Shown here one piece after another: positions 48,801 through 62,700 of a stretch of DNA of 64,000 nucleotides. A program made the translations under genes and the position numbers. The stretch is from contig JAUCBJ010006683.1 of the NCBI GenBank assembly GCA_032718475.1, positions 1 through 64,000 of the forward strand. The letters are read 5' to 3'. A model generated the notes under the pieces. That model was not told the DNA's origin and did not search any database. It saw only the letters and a list, made by a program, of their open reading frames with translations. Position 1 is the first letter of the stretch. Each line of letters opens with the position of its first letter. This DNA comes from Nemertoderma westbladi (taxonomy: Eukaryota; Xenacoelomorpha; Nemertodermatida; Nemertodermatidae).

Positions 48801-51800
48801 TAGGAGTACTGGTTCTAACTTCTGATCGATGGACTCCATATAGGAGTACTGGTTCTAACTGCTGTATGATGGACTCCATATAGGAGTACTGGTTCTAACT
48901 GCTGTATGATGGACTCCATATAGGAGTACTGATTCTAACTGCTGTGGACTCCATATAGGAGTACTGGTTCTAACTGCTGTATGATGGACTCCATATAGGA
49001 GTACTGGTTCTAACTGCTGTATGATGGACTCCATATAGGAGTACTGGTTCTAACTGCTGTATGATGGACTCCATATAAGAGTACTGGTTCTAACTTCTGA
49101 TCGATGGACTCCATATAGGAGTACTGGTTCTAACTGCTGTATGATGGACTCCATATAGGAGTACTGGTTCTAACTGCCGTATGATGGACTCCATATAGGA
49201 GTACTGGTTCTAACTGCTGTATGATGGACTCCATATAGGAGTACTGATTCTAACTGCTGTTTGATGGACTCCATATAGGAGTACTGGTTCTAACTGCTGT
49301 ATGATGGACTCCATATAGGAGTACTGGTTCTAACTGCTGATTGATGAACTCCATATAGGAGTACTGGTTCTAACTGCTGTATGATGGACTCCATATAGGA
49401 GTACTGGTTCTAACTGCCGTATGATGGACTCCATATAGGAGTACTGGTTCTAACTGCTGTATGATGGACTCCATATAGGAGTACTGATTCTAACTGCTGT
49501 TTGATGGACTCCATATAGGAGTACTGGTTCTAACTGCTGTATGATGGACTCCACATAGGAGTACTGATTCTAACTGCTGTATGATGGTCTCCATATAGAA
49601 GTACTGGTTCTGACTTATGATTGATGGACTGACTCCATATAGGAGTACTGGTTCTAACTGCTGTATGATGGACTCCATATAGGAGTACTGATTCTAACTG
49701 CTGTTTGATGGACTCCATATAGGAGTACTGGTTCTAACTGCTGTATGGTGGACTCCATATAGGAGTACTGGTTCTAACTGCTGATTGATGAACTCCATAT
49801 AGGAGTACTGGTTCTAACTACTGTATGATGGACTCCATATAGGAGTACTGGTTCTAACTGCCGTATGATGGACTCCATATAGGAGTACTGGTCCTAACTG
49901 CTGTATGATGGACTCCATATAGGAGTACTGATTCTAACTGCTGTTTGATGGACTCCATATAGGAGTACTGGTTCTAACTGCTGTATGATGGACTCCATAT
50001 AGGAGTACTGATTCTAACTGCTGTTTGATGGACTCCATATAGGAGTACTGGTTCTAACTGCTGTATGATGGACTCCACATAGGAGTACTGATTCTAACTG
50101 CTGTATGATGGACTCCATATAGGAGTACTGGTTCTAACTTATGATTGATGGACTGACTCCATATAGGAGTACTGGTTCTAACTTCTGATTGATGGACTCC
50201 ATATAGGAGTACTGGTTCTAACTGCTGTATGATGGACTCCATATAGGAGTACTGGTTCTAACTTATGATTGATGGACTGACTCCATATAGGAGTACTGGT
50301 TCTAACTGCTGTATGATGGACTCCATATAGGAGTACTGGTTCTAACTTATGATTGATGGACTGACTCCATATAGGAGTACTGGTTCTAACTTCTGATTGA
50401 TGGACTCCATATAGGAGTACTGGTTGTAACTGCTGTATGATGGACTCCATATAGGAGTACTGGTTCTAACTGCTGTATGATGGACTCCATATAGGAGTAC
50501 TGGTTCTAACTTATGATTGATGGACTGACTCCATATAGGAGTACTGGTTCTAACTTCTGATTGATGGACTGACTCCATATAGGAGTACTGGTTCTAACTT
50601 CTGATTGATGGACTCCATATAGGAGTACTGGTTCTAACTTATGATTGATGGACTGACTCCATATAGGAGTACTGGTTCTAACTTCTGATTGATGGACTCC
50701 ATATAGGAGTACTGGTTCTAACTGCTGTATGATGGACTCCATATAGGAGTACTGGTTCTAACTGCCGTATGATGGACTCCATATAGGAGTACTGGTTCTA
50801 ACTGCTGTATGATGGACTCCATATAGGAGTACTGGTTCTAATTGCTGTATGATGGACTCCATATAGGAGTACTGGTTCTAACTTCTGATCGATGGACTCC
50901 ATATAGGAGTACTGGTTCTAACTGCTGTATGATGGACTCCATATAGGAGTACTGGTTCTAACTGCTGTATGATGGACTCCATATAGGAGTACTGGTTCTA
51001 ACTTCTGATCGATGGACTCCATATAGGAGTACTGGTTCTCACTGCTGTATGATGGACTCCATATAGGAGTACTGGTTCTAACTGCTGTATGATGGACTCC
51101 ATATAGGAGTACTGGTTCTAACTTCTGATCGATGGACTCCATATAGGAGTACTGGTTCTAACTGCTGTATGATGGACTCCATATAGGAGTACTGGTTCTA
51201 ACTGCTGTATGATGGACTCCATATAGGAGTACTGATTCTAACTGCTGTGGACTCCATATAGGAGTACTGGTTCTAACTGCTGTATGATGGACTCCATATA
51301 GGAGTACTGGTTCTAACTGCTGTATGATGGACTCCATATAGGAGTACTGGTTCTAACTGCTGTATGATGGACTCCATATAAGAGTACTGGTTCTAACTTC
51401 TGATCGATGGACTCCATATAGGAGTACTGGTTCTAACTGCTGTATGATGGACTCCATATAGGAGTACTGGTTCTAACTGCCGTATGATGGACTCCATATA
51501 GGAGTACTGGTTCTAACTGCTGTATGATGGACTCCATATAGGAGTACTGATTCTAACTGCTGTTTGATGGACTCCATATAGGAGTACTGGTTCTAACTGC
51601 TGTATGATGGACTCCATATAGGAGTACTGGTTCTAACTGCTGATTGATGAACTCCATATAGGAGTACTGGTTCTAACTGCTGTATGATGGACTCCATATA
51701 GGAGTACTGGTTCTAACTGCCGTATGATGGACTCCATATAGGAGTACTGGTTCTAACTGCTGTATGATGGACTCCATATAGGAGTACTGATTCTAACTGC

Positions 51801-51889
51801 TGTTTGATGGACTCCATATAGGAGTACTGGTTCTAACTGCTGTATGATGGACTCCACATAGGAGTACTGATTCTAACTGCTGTATGATG
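42821..51889. repeat. Higher-order repeat series marked by GGTCTCCATATAGAAG
   Basis: The marker monomer occurs at 42821, 44917, 46572, 47891, 49586 and 51889, giving units of 2096, 1655, 1319, 1695 and 2303 bp. Between markers the same sequence of variants is found (44-bp GGACTGACTCC monomers, GGTTCTAATTGC, GGTTCTCACTGC, CATATAAGAG, TGCTGTTTGATGG), with blocks of monomers present or absent. This is typical of unequal exchange within a higher-order array. Confidence 0.82.
48150..48400. repeat. 84-bp dimer repeat (44 + 40 bp monomers)
   Basis: Alternation of the 44-bp GGACTGACTCC monomer and the 40-bp TCTGATTGAT monomer gives an 84-bp unit repeated at about 48159, 48243 and 48327. Because 84 is divisible by three, the minus strand keeps one open frame (146 codons, 47999-48439). 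Confidence 0.8.
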
Positions 51890-52528
51890 GTCTCCATATA
51901 GAAGTACTGGTTCTGACTGCTGTATGATGGACTCCATATAGGAGTACTGGTTCTATCTGCTGTATGATGGACTCCATATAGGAAGGAGTACTGGTTCTAA
52001 CTTCTGATTGATGGAATCCATATAGGAGTACTGGTTCTAACTGCTGTATGATGGACTCCATATAGGAGTACTGATTCTAACTGCTGTATGATGGACTCCA
52101 TATAGGAGTACTGGTTCTAACTGCTGTATGATGGACTCCATATAGGAGTACTGGTTCTAACTGCTGTATGATGGACTCCATATAGGAGTACTGGTTCTAA
52201 CTTATGATTGATGGACTGACTCCATATAGGAGTACTGGTTCTAACTGCTGTATGATGGACTCCATATAGGAGTACTGGTTCTAACTTCTGATTGATGGAC
52301 TCCATATAGGAGTACTGGTTCTAACTGCTGTATGATGGACTCCATATAGGAGTACTGGTTCTAACTGATGTATGATGGACTCCATATAGGAGTACTGGTT
52401 CTAACTTATGATTGATGGACTGACTCCATATAGGAGTACTGGTTCTAACTTATGATTGATGGACTGACTCCATATAGGAGTACTGGTTCTAACTTCTGAT
52501 TGATGGACTCCATATAGGAGTACTGGTT

Positions 52529-55500
52529 CTAACTTCTGATTGATGGACTCCATATAGGAGTACTGGTTCTAACTGCTGTATGATGGACTCCATATAGGAG
52601 TACTGGTTCTAACTTATGATTGATGGACTGACTCCATATAGGAGTACTGGCTCTAACTTCTGATTGATGGACTCCATATAGGAGTACTGGTTCTAACTGC
52701 TGTATGATGGACTCCATATAGGAGTACTGGTTCTAACTGCTGTATGATGGAATCCATATATGAATACTGGTTCCTGGTTCTATCTGCTGATTGATGCTCC
52801 ATATAGGAGTACTGGTTCTAACTGATGTATGATGGACTCCATATAGGAGTACTGGTTCTAACTGCTGTATGATGGACTCCATATAGGAGTACTGATTCTA
52901 ACTGCTGTATGATGGACTCCATATAGGAGTTCTAACTGCTGTATGATGGACTCCATTTAGGAGTACTGGTTCTAACTTTTGTATGATGGACTCCATATAG
53001 GAGTACTGATTCTAACTGCTGTATGATGGACTCCATATAGGAGTACTGGTTCTAACTTCTGATTGATGGACTCCATATAGGAGTACTGGTTCTAACTGAT
53101 GTATGATGGACTCCACATAGGAGTACTGGTTCTAACTGCTGTATGATGGACTCCATATAGGAGTACTGGTTCTAACTGCTGTATGATGGACTCCATATAG
53201 GAGTACTGGTTCTAACTTCTGATTGATGGACTCCATAAAGGAGTACTAGTTCTAACTTCTGATTGATGGACTCCATATAGGAGTACTGGTTCTAACTGCT
53301 GTATGATGGACACCATATTGGAGTACTGGTTCTAACTTCTAATTGATGGAATCCATATAGGAGTACTGGTTCTAACTTCTGATTGATGGACTCCATAAAG
53401 GAGTACTGGTTCTAACTTCTGATTGATGGACTCCATATAGGAGTACTGGTCCTATATAGGTGTACTGATTCTAACTGCTGTATGATGGTCTCCATATAGG
53501 AGTACTGGTTCTATCTGCTGTATGATGGACTCCATATAGGAAGGAGTACTGGTTCTAACTGCTGTATGATGGACTCCATATAGGAGTACTGGTTCTAACT
53601 TCTGATTGATGGACTCCATATAGGAGTACTGGTTCTAACTGCTGTATGATGGACTCCATATAGGAGTACTGGTTCTATCTGCTGTATGATGGACTCCATA
53701 TAGGAAGGAGTACTGGTTCTAACTGCTGTATGATGGACTCCATATAGGAGTACTGGTTCTATCTGCTGTATGATGGACTCCATATAGGAAGGAGTACTGG
53801 TTCTAACTTCTGATTGATGGAATCCATATAGGAGTACTGGTTCTAACTGCTGTATGATGGACTCCATATAGGAGTACTGATTCTAACTGCTGTATGATGG
53901 ACTCCATATAGGAGTACTGGTTCTAACTGCTGTATGATGGACTCCATATAGGAGTACTGGTTCTAACTGCTGTATGATGGACTCCATATAGGAGTACTGG
54001 TTCTAACTTATGATTGATGGACTGACTCCATATAGGAGTACTGGTTCTAACTGCTGTATGATGGACTCCATATAGTAGGAGTACTGGTTCTAACTTCTGA
54101 TTGATGGACTCCATATAGGAGTACTGGTTCTAACTGCTGTATGATGGACTCCATATAGGAGTACTGGTTCTAACTGATGTATGATGGACTCCATATAGGA
54201 GTACTGGTTCTAACTTATGATTGATGGACTGACTCCATATAGGAGTACTGGTTCTAACTTATGATTGATGGACTGACTCCATATAGGAGTACTGGTTCTA
54301 ACTTCTGATTGATGGACTCCATATAGGAGTACTGGTTCTAACTTCTGATTGATGGACTCCATATAGGAGTACTGGTTCTAACTGCTGTATGATGGACTCC
54401 ATATAGGAGTACTGGTTCTAACTTATGATTGATGGACTGACTCCATATAGGAGTACTGGCTCTAACTTCTGATTGATGGACTCCATATAGGAGTACTGGT
54501 TCTAACTGCTGTATGATGGACTCCATATAGGAGTACTGGTTCTAACTGCTGTATGATGGAATCCATATATGAATACTGGTTCCTGGTTCTATCTGCTGAT
54601 TGATGCTCCATATAGGAGTACTGGTTCTAACTGATGTATGATGGACTCCATATAGGAGTACTGGTTCTAACTGCTGTATGATGGACTCCATATAAGAGTA
54701 CTGATTCTAACTGCTGTATGATGGACTCCATATAGGAGTTCTAACTGCTGTATGATGGACTCCATTTAGGAGTACTGGTTCTAACTTTTGTATGATGGAC
54801 TCCATATAGGAGTACTGATTCTAACTGCTGTATGATGGACTCCATATAGGAGTACTGGTTCTAACTTCTGATTGATGGAATCCATATAGGAGTACTGGTT
54901 CTAACTGATGTATGATGGACTCCACATAGGAGTACTGGTTCTAACTGCTGTATGATGGACTCCATATAGGAGTACTGGTTCTAACTGCTGTATGATGGAC
55001 TCCATATAGGAGTACTGGTTCTAACTTCTGATTGATGGACTCCATAAAGGAGTACTAGTTCTAACTTCTGATTGATGGACTCCATATAGGAGTACTGGTT
55101 CTAACTGCTGTATGATGGACACCATATTGGAGTACTGGTTCAAACTTCTAATTGATGGAATCCATATAGGAGTACTGGTTCTAACTTCTGATTGATGGAC
55201 TCCATAAAGGAGTACTGGTTCTAACTTCTGATTGATGGACTCCATATAGGAGTACTGGTCCTATATAGGTGTACTGATTCTAACTGCTGTATGATGGTCT
55301 CCATATAGGAGTACTGGTTCTATCTGCTGTATGATGGACTCCATATAGGAAGGAGTACTGGTTCTAACTGCTGTATGATGGACTCCATATAGGAGTACTG
55401 GTTCTAACTTCTGATTGATGGACTCCATATAGGAGTACTGGTTCTAACTGCTGTATGATGGACTCCATATAGGAGTACTGGTTCTATCTGCTGTATGATG

Positions 55501-56150
55501 GACTCCATATAGGAAGGAGTACTGGTTCTAACTGCTGTATGATGGACTCCATATAGGAGTACTGGTTCTATCTGCTGTATGATGGACTCCATATAGGAAG
55601 GAGTACTGGTTCTAACTGCTGTATGATGGACTCCATATAGGAGTACTGGTTCTAACTTCTGATTGATGGACTCCATATAGGAGTACTGGTTCTAACTGCT
55701 GTATGATGGACTCCATATAGGAGTACTGATTCTAACTGCTGTGGACTCCATATAGGAGTACTGGTTCTAACTTCTGATCGATGGACTCCATATAGGAGTA
55801 CTGGTTCTAACTGCTGTATGATGGACTCCATATAGGAGTACTGGTTCTAACTGCTGTATGATGGACTCCATATAGGAGTACTGGTTCTAACTGCTGTATG
55901 ATGGACTCCATATAGGAGTACTGATTCTAACTGCTGTTTGATGGACTCCATATAGGAGTACTGGTTCTAACTGCTGTATGATGGACTCCATATAGGAGTA
56001 CTGGTTCTAACTGCTGATTGATGAACTCCATATAGGAGTACTGGTTCTAACTGCTGTATGATGGACTCCATATAGGAGTACTGGTTCTAACTGCCGTATG
56101 ATGGACTCCATATAGGAGTACTGGTTCTAACTGCTGTATGATGGACTCCA
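52529..56150. repeat. 1809-bp tandem duplication pair
   Basis: About 52120-53900 recurs about 1809 bp later. The CATATATGAATACTGG and TTCCTGGTTCTATC marks at 52771 return at 54580, and the twin GGAAGGAG monomers near 53700 return near 55510. A 3-bp TAG insertion (54074) distinguishes the second copy. Confidence 0.78.
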
Positions 56151-58171
56151 TATAGGAGTACTGATTCTAACTGCTGTTTGATGGACTCCATATAGGAGTA
56201 CTGGTTCTAACTGCTGTATGATGGACTCCACATAGGAGTACTGGTTCTAACTGCTGTATGATGGACTCCATATAGGAGTACTGATTCTAACTGCTGTTTG
56301 ATGGACTCCATATAGGAGTACTGGTTCTAACTGATGTATGATGGACTCCATATAGGAGTACTGGTTCTAACTGCTGATTGATGAACTCCATATAGGAGTA
56401 CTGGTTCTAACTGCTGTATGATGGACTCCATATAGGAGTACTGGTTCTAACTGCCGTATGATGGACTCCATATAGGAGTACTGGTTCTAACTGCTGTATG
56501 ATGGACTCCATATAGGAGTACTGATTCTAACTGCTGTTTGATGGACTCCATATAGGAGTACTGGTTCTAACTGCTGTATGATGGACTCCACATAGGAGTA
56601 CTGATTCTAACTGCTGTATGATGGTCTCCATATAGAAGTACTGGTTCTGACTGCTGTATGATGGACTCCATATAGGAGTACTGGTTCTATCTGCTGTATG
56701 ATGGACTCCATATAGGAAGGAGTACTGGTTCTAACTTCTGATTGATGGAATCCATATAGGGGTACTGGTTCTAACTTCTGATTGATGGACTCCATATAGG
56801 AGTACTGGTTCTAACTGCTGTATGATGGACTCCATATAGGAGTACTGATTCTAACTGCTGTATGATGGACTCCATATAGGAGTACTGGTTCTAACTGCTG
56901 TATGATGGACTCCATATAGGAGTACTGGTTCTAACTGCTGTATGATGGACTCCATATAGGAGTACTGGTTCTAACTTATGATTGATGGACTGACTCCATA
57001 TAGGAGTACTGGTTCTAACTGCTGTATGATGGACTCCATATAGGAGTACTGGTTCTAACTTATGATTGATGGACTGACTCCATATAGGAGTACTGGTTCT
57101 AACTTCTGATTGATGGACTCCATATAGGAGTACTGGTTCTAACTGCTGTATGATGGACTCCATATAGGAGTACTGGTTCTAACTGCTGTATGATGGACTC
57201 CATATAGGAGTACTGGTTCTAACTTATGATTGATGGACTGACTCCATATAGGAGTACTGGTTCTAACTTATGATTGATGGACTGACTCCATATAGGAGTA
57301 CTGGTTCTAACTTCTGATTGATGGACTCCATATAGGAGTACTGGTTCTAACTTCTGATTGATGGACTCCATATAGGAGTACTGGTTCTAACTGCTGTATG
57401 ATGGACTCCATATAGGAGTACTGGTTCTAACGACTCCATATAGGAGTACTGGTTCTAACAGCTGTATGATGGACTCCATATAGGAGTACTGGTACTAACT
57501 TCTGATTGATGGACTCCATATAGGAGTACTGGTTCTAACTTCTGATTGATGGACTCCATATAGGAGTACTGGTTCCAACTGCTGTATGATGGACTCCATA
57601 TAGGAGTACTGGTTCTAACTGCTGTATGATGGACTCCATATAGGAGTACTGGTTCTAACTGCTGTATGATGGACTCCATATAGGAGTACTGGTACTAACT
57701 TCTGATTGATGGACTCCATATAGGAGTACTGGTTCTAACTTCTGATTGATGGACTCCATATAGGAGTACTGGTTCTAACTGCTGTATGATGGACTCCATA
57801 TAGGAGTACTGGTTCTAACTGCTGTATGATGGAATCCATATAGGAGTACTGGTTCTAACAGCTGTATGATGGACTCCATATAGGAGTACTGGTTCTAACA
57901 GCTGTATGATGGACTCCATATAGGAGTATTGATTATAACTGCTGTGGACTCCATATAGGAGTACTGGTTCCTGGTTCTATCTGCTGATTGATGCTCCATA
58001 TAGGAGTACTGGTTCTAACTGCTGTATGATGGACTCCATATAGGAGTACTGGTTCTAACAGCTGTATGATGGACTCCATATAGGAGTACTGGTTCTAACA
58101 GCTGTATGATGGACTCCATATAGGAGTACTGGTTCTAACAGCTGTATGATGGACTCCATATAGGAGTATTG

Positions 58172-59050
58172 ATTATAACTGCTGTGGACTCCATATAGGA
58201 GTACTGGTTCTAACTTCTGATCGATGGACTCCATATAGGAGTACTGGTTCTAACTGCTGTATGATGGACTCCATATAGGAGTACTGGTTCTAACTGCTGT
58301 ATGATTGACTCCATATAGGAGTACTGGTTCTAACTTCTGATCGATGGACTCCATATAGGAGTACTGGTTCTAACTGCTGTATGATGGACTCCATATAGGA
58401 GTACTGGTTCTAACTGCCGTATGAAGGACTCCATATAGGAGTACTGGTTCTAACTGCTGTATGATGGACTCCATATAGGAGTACTGATTCTAACTGCTGT
58501 ATGATGGACTCCATATAGGAGTACTGGTTCTAACTGCCGTATGATGGACTCCATATAGGAGTACTGGTTCTAACTGCTGTATGATGGACTCCATATAGGA
58601 GTACTGATTCTAACTGCTGTATGATGGACTCCATATAGGAGTACTGGTTCTAACTTCTGATCGATGGACTCCATATAGGAGTACTGGTTCTAACTGCTGT
58701 ATGATGGACTCCATATAGGAGTACTGGTCCTATATAGGTGTACTGATTCTAACTGCTGTATGATGGTCTCCATATAGAAGTACTGGTTCTGTCTGCTGTA
58801 TGATGGACTCCATATAGGAGTACTGGTTCTATCTGCTGTATGATGGACTCCATATAGGAAGGAGTACTGGTTCTAACTGCTGTATGATGGACTCCATATA
58901 GGAGTACTGGTTCTAACTTCTGATTGATGGACTCCATATAGGAGTACTGGTTCTAACTGCTGTATGATGGACTCCATATAGGAGTACTGGTTCTAACTGC
59001 TGTATGATGGACTCCATATAGGAGTACTGGTTCTAACTGCTGTATGATGG
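58172..59050. repeat. Segment duplicated 4632 bp away
   Basis: The segment with GATTATAACTGCTGTGGACTCC, GCCGTATGAAGGAC (about 58418) and the GGTCCTATATAGG junction returns at about 62804-63680 (GCCGTATGAAGGAC at about 63050). The two are nearly identical. Confidence 0.78.
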
Positions 59051-59072
59051 ACTCCATATAGGAGTACTGGTT

Positions 59073-59738
59073 CTAACTTCTGATCGATGGACTCCATATA
59101 GGAGTACTGGTTCTAACTGCTGTATGATGGACTCCATATAGGAGTACTGGTTCTAACTGCTGTATGATGGACTCCATATAGGAGTACTGGTTCAAACTTC
59201 TGATCGATGGACTCCATATAGGAGTACTGGTTCTAACTGCTGTATGATGGACTCCATATAGGAGTACTGGTTCTAACTGCTGTATGATGGACTCCATATA
59301 GGAGTACTGGTTCTAACTGCTGTATGATGGACTCCATATAGGAGTACTGGTTCAAACTTCTGATCGATGGACTCCATATAGGAGTACTGGTTCTAACTGC
59401 TGTATGATGGACTCCATATAGGAGTACTGGTTCTAACTGCTGTATGATGGACTCCATATAGGAGTACTGGTTCTAACTGCTGTATGATGGACTCCATATA
59501 GGAGTACTGGTTCAAACTTCTGATCGATGGACTCCATATAGGAGTACTGGTTCTAACTGCTGTATGATGGACTCCATATAGGAGTACTGGTTCTAACTGC
59601 CGTATGATGGACTCCATATAGGAGTACTGGTTCTAACTGCTGTATAGATGGACTCCATATAGGAGTACTGGTTCTAACTGCTGTATGATGGACTCCATAT
59701 AGGAGTACTGGTTCTATCTTCTGATCGATGGACTCCAT
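59073..59738. repeat. 160-bp tetramer higher-order repeat
   Basis: Blocks of four monomers (160 bp) repeat, marked by GGTTCAAACTTCTGATCG at about 59191, 59351 and 59511. It is the cleanest short higher-order repeat in the window. Confidence 0.82.
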
Positions 59739-62700
59739 ATAGGAGTACTGGTTCTAACTGCTGTATGATGGACTCCATATAGGAGTAATGGTTCTAACTG
59801 CTGTATGATGGACTCCATATAGGAGTACTGGTTCTAACTGCTGTATGATGGACTCCATATAGGAGTAATGGTTCTAACTGCTGTATGATGGACTCCATAT
59901 AGGAGTAATGGTTCTAACTGCTGTATGATGGACTCCATATAGGAGTAATGGTTCTAACTGCTGTATGATGGACTCCATATAGGAGTACTGGTTCTAACTG
60001 CTGTATGATGGAATCCATATAGGAATACTGGTTCCTGGTTCTATCTGCTGATTGATGCTCCATATAGGAGTACTGGTTCTAACTGCTGTATGATGGACTC
60101 CATATAGGAGTACTGGTTCTAACTGCTGTATGATGGACTCCATATAGGAGTACTGATTCTAACTGCTGTATGATGGACTCCATATAGGAGTTCTAACTGC
60201 TGTATGATGGACTCCATTTAGGAGTACTGGTTCTAACTTTTGTATGATGGACTCCATATAGGAGTACTGATTCTAACTGCTGTATGATGGACTCCATATA
60301 GGAGTACTGGTTCTAACTGCTGTATGATGGACTCCATATAGGAGTACTGGTTCTAACTGCTGTATGATGGACTCCATATAGGAGTACTGGTTCTAACTGC
60401 TGTATGATGGACTCCATATAGGAGTACTGGTTCTAACTTCTGATTGATGGACTCCATATAGGAGTACTGGTTCTAACTGATGTATGATGGACTCCATATA
60501 GGAGTACTGGTCTGGTTCTAACTGCTGTATGATGGACTCCATATAGGAGTACTGGTTCTAACTGCTGTATGATGGACTCCATATAGGAGTACTGGTTCTA
60601 ACTGCTGTATGATGGACTCCATATAGGAGTACTGGTTCTAACTTCTGATTGATGGACTCCATATAGGAGTACTGGTTCTAACTGATGTATGATGGACTCC
60701 ACATAGGAGTACTGGTTCTAACTGCTGTATGATGGACTCCATATAGGAGTACTGGTTCTAACTGCTGTATGATGGACTCCATATAGGAGTACTGGTACTA
60801 ACTTCTGATTGATGGACTCCATAAAGGAGTACTAGTTCTAACTTCTGATTGATGGACTCCATATAGGAGTACTGGTTCTAACTGCTGTATGATGGACTCC
60901 ATATAGGAGTACTGGTTCTAACTTCTGATTGATGGAATCCATCCATATAGGAGTACTGGTTCTAACTGCTGTATGATGGACTCCATATAGGAGTACTGGT
61001 TCTAACTGCTGTATGATGGACTCCATATAGGAGTACTGGTTCTAACTGCTGTATGATGGACTCCATATAGGAGTACTGGTTCTAACTGCTGTATGATGGA
61101 CTCCATATAGGAGTACTGGTACTAACTTCTGATTGATGGACTCCATAAAGGAGTACTAGTTCTAACTTCTGATTGATGGACTCCATATAGGAGTACTGGT
61201 TCTAACTGATGTATGATGGACTCCATATAGGAGTACTGGTCTGGTTCTAACTGCTGTATGATGGACTCCATATAGGAGTACTGGTTCTAACTGCTGTATG
61301 ATGGACTCCATATAGGAGTACTGGTTCTAACTGCTGTATGATGGACTCCATATAGGAGTACTGGTACTAACTTCTGATTGATGGACTCCATAAAGGAGTA
61401 CTAGTTCTAACTTCTGATTGATGGACTCCATATAGGAGTACTGGTTCTAACTGATGTATGATGGACTCCATATAGGAGTACTGGTCTGGTTCTAACTGCT
61501 GTATGATGGACTCCATATAGGAGTACTGGTTCTAACTGCTGTATGATGGACTCCATATAGGAGTACTGGTTCTAACTGCTGTATGATGGACTCCATATAG
61601 GAGTACTGGTCTGTTCTAACTGCTGTATGATGGACTCCATATAGGAGTACTGGTTCTAACTGCTGTATGATGGACTCCATATAGGAGTACTGGTTCTAAC
61701 TGCTGTATGATGGACTCCATATAGGAGTACTGGTTCTAACTTCTGATTGATGGACTCCATATAGGAGTACTGGTTCTAACTGATGTATGATGGACTCCAC
61801 ATAGGAGTACTGGTTCTAACTGCTGTATGATGGACTCCATATAGGAGTACTGGTTCTAACTGCTGTATGATGGACTCCATATAGGAGTACTGGTTCTAAC
61901 TTCTGATCGATGGACTCCATATAGGAGTACTGGTTCTAACTGCTGTATGATGGACTCCATATAGGAGTACTGGTTCTAACTGCTGTATGATGGACTCCAT
62001 ATAGGAGTACTGGTTCTAACTTCTGATTGATGGAATCCATCCATATAGGAGTACTGGTTCTAACTGCTGTATGATGGACTCCATATAGGAGTACTGGTTC
62101 TAACTGCTGTATGATGGACTCCACATAGGAGTACTGGTTCTAACTGCTGTATGATGGACTCCATATTGGAGTACTGGTTCTATCTGCTGTATGATGGACT
62201 CCATATAGGAAGGAGTACTGGTTCTAACTGCTGTATGATGGACTCCATATAGGAGTACTGGTTCTAACTTATGATTGATGGACTGACTCCATATAGGAGT
62301 ACTGGTTCTAACTTCTGATTGATGGACTCCATATAGGAGTACTGGTTCTAACTGCTGTATGATGGACTCCATATAGGAGTACTGGTTCTAACTGCTGTAT
62401 GATGGAATCCATATAGGAGTACTGGTTCTAACAGCTGTATGATGGACTCCATATAGGAGTACTGGTTCTAACAGCTGTATGATGGACTCCATATAGGAGT
62501 ATTGATTCTAACTGCTGTGGACTCCATATAGGAGTACTGGTTCCGGTATATCTCTGATTGATCGCTCCATATAGGAGTACTGGTTCTCACTGCATGTATG
62601 GAGTACTGGTTCTAACAGCTGTATGATGGACTCCATATAGGAGTATTGATTATAACTGCTGTGGACTCCATATAGGAGTACTGGTTCTAACAGCTGTATG

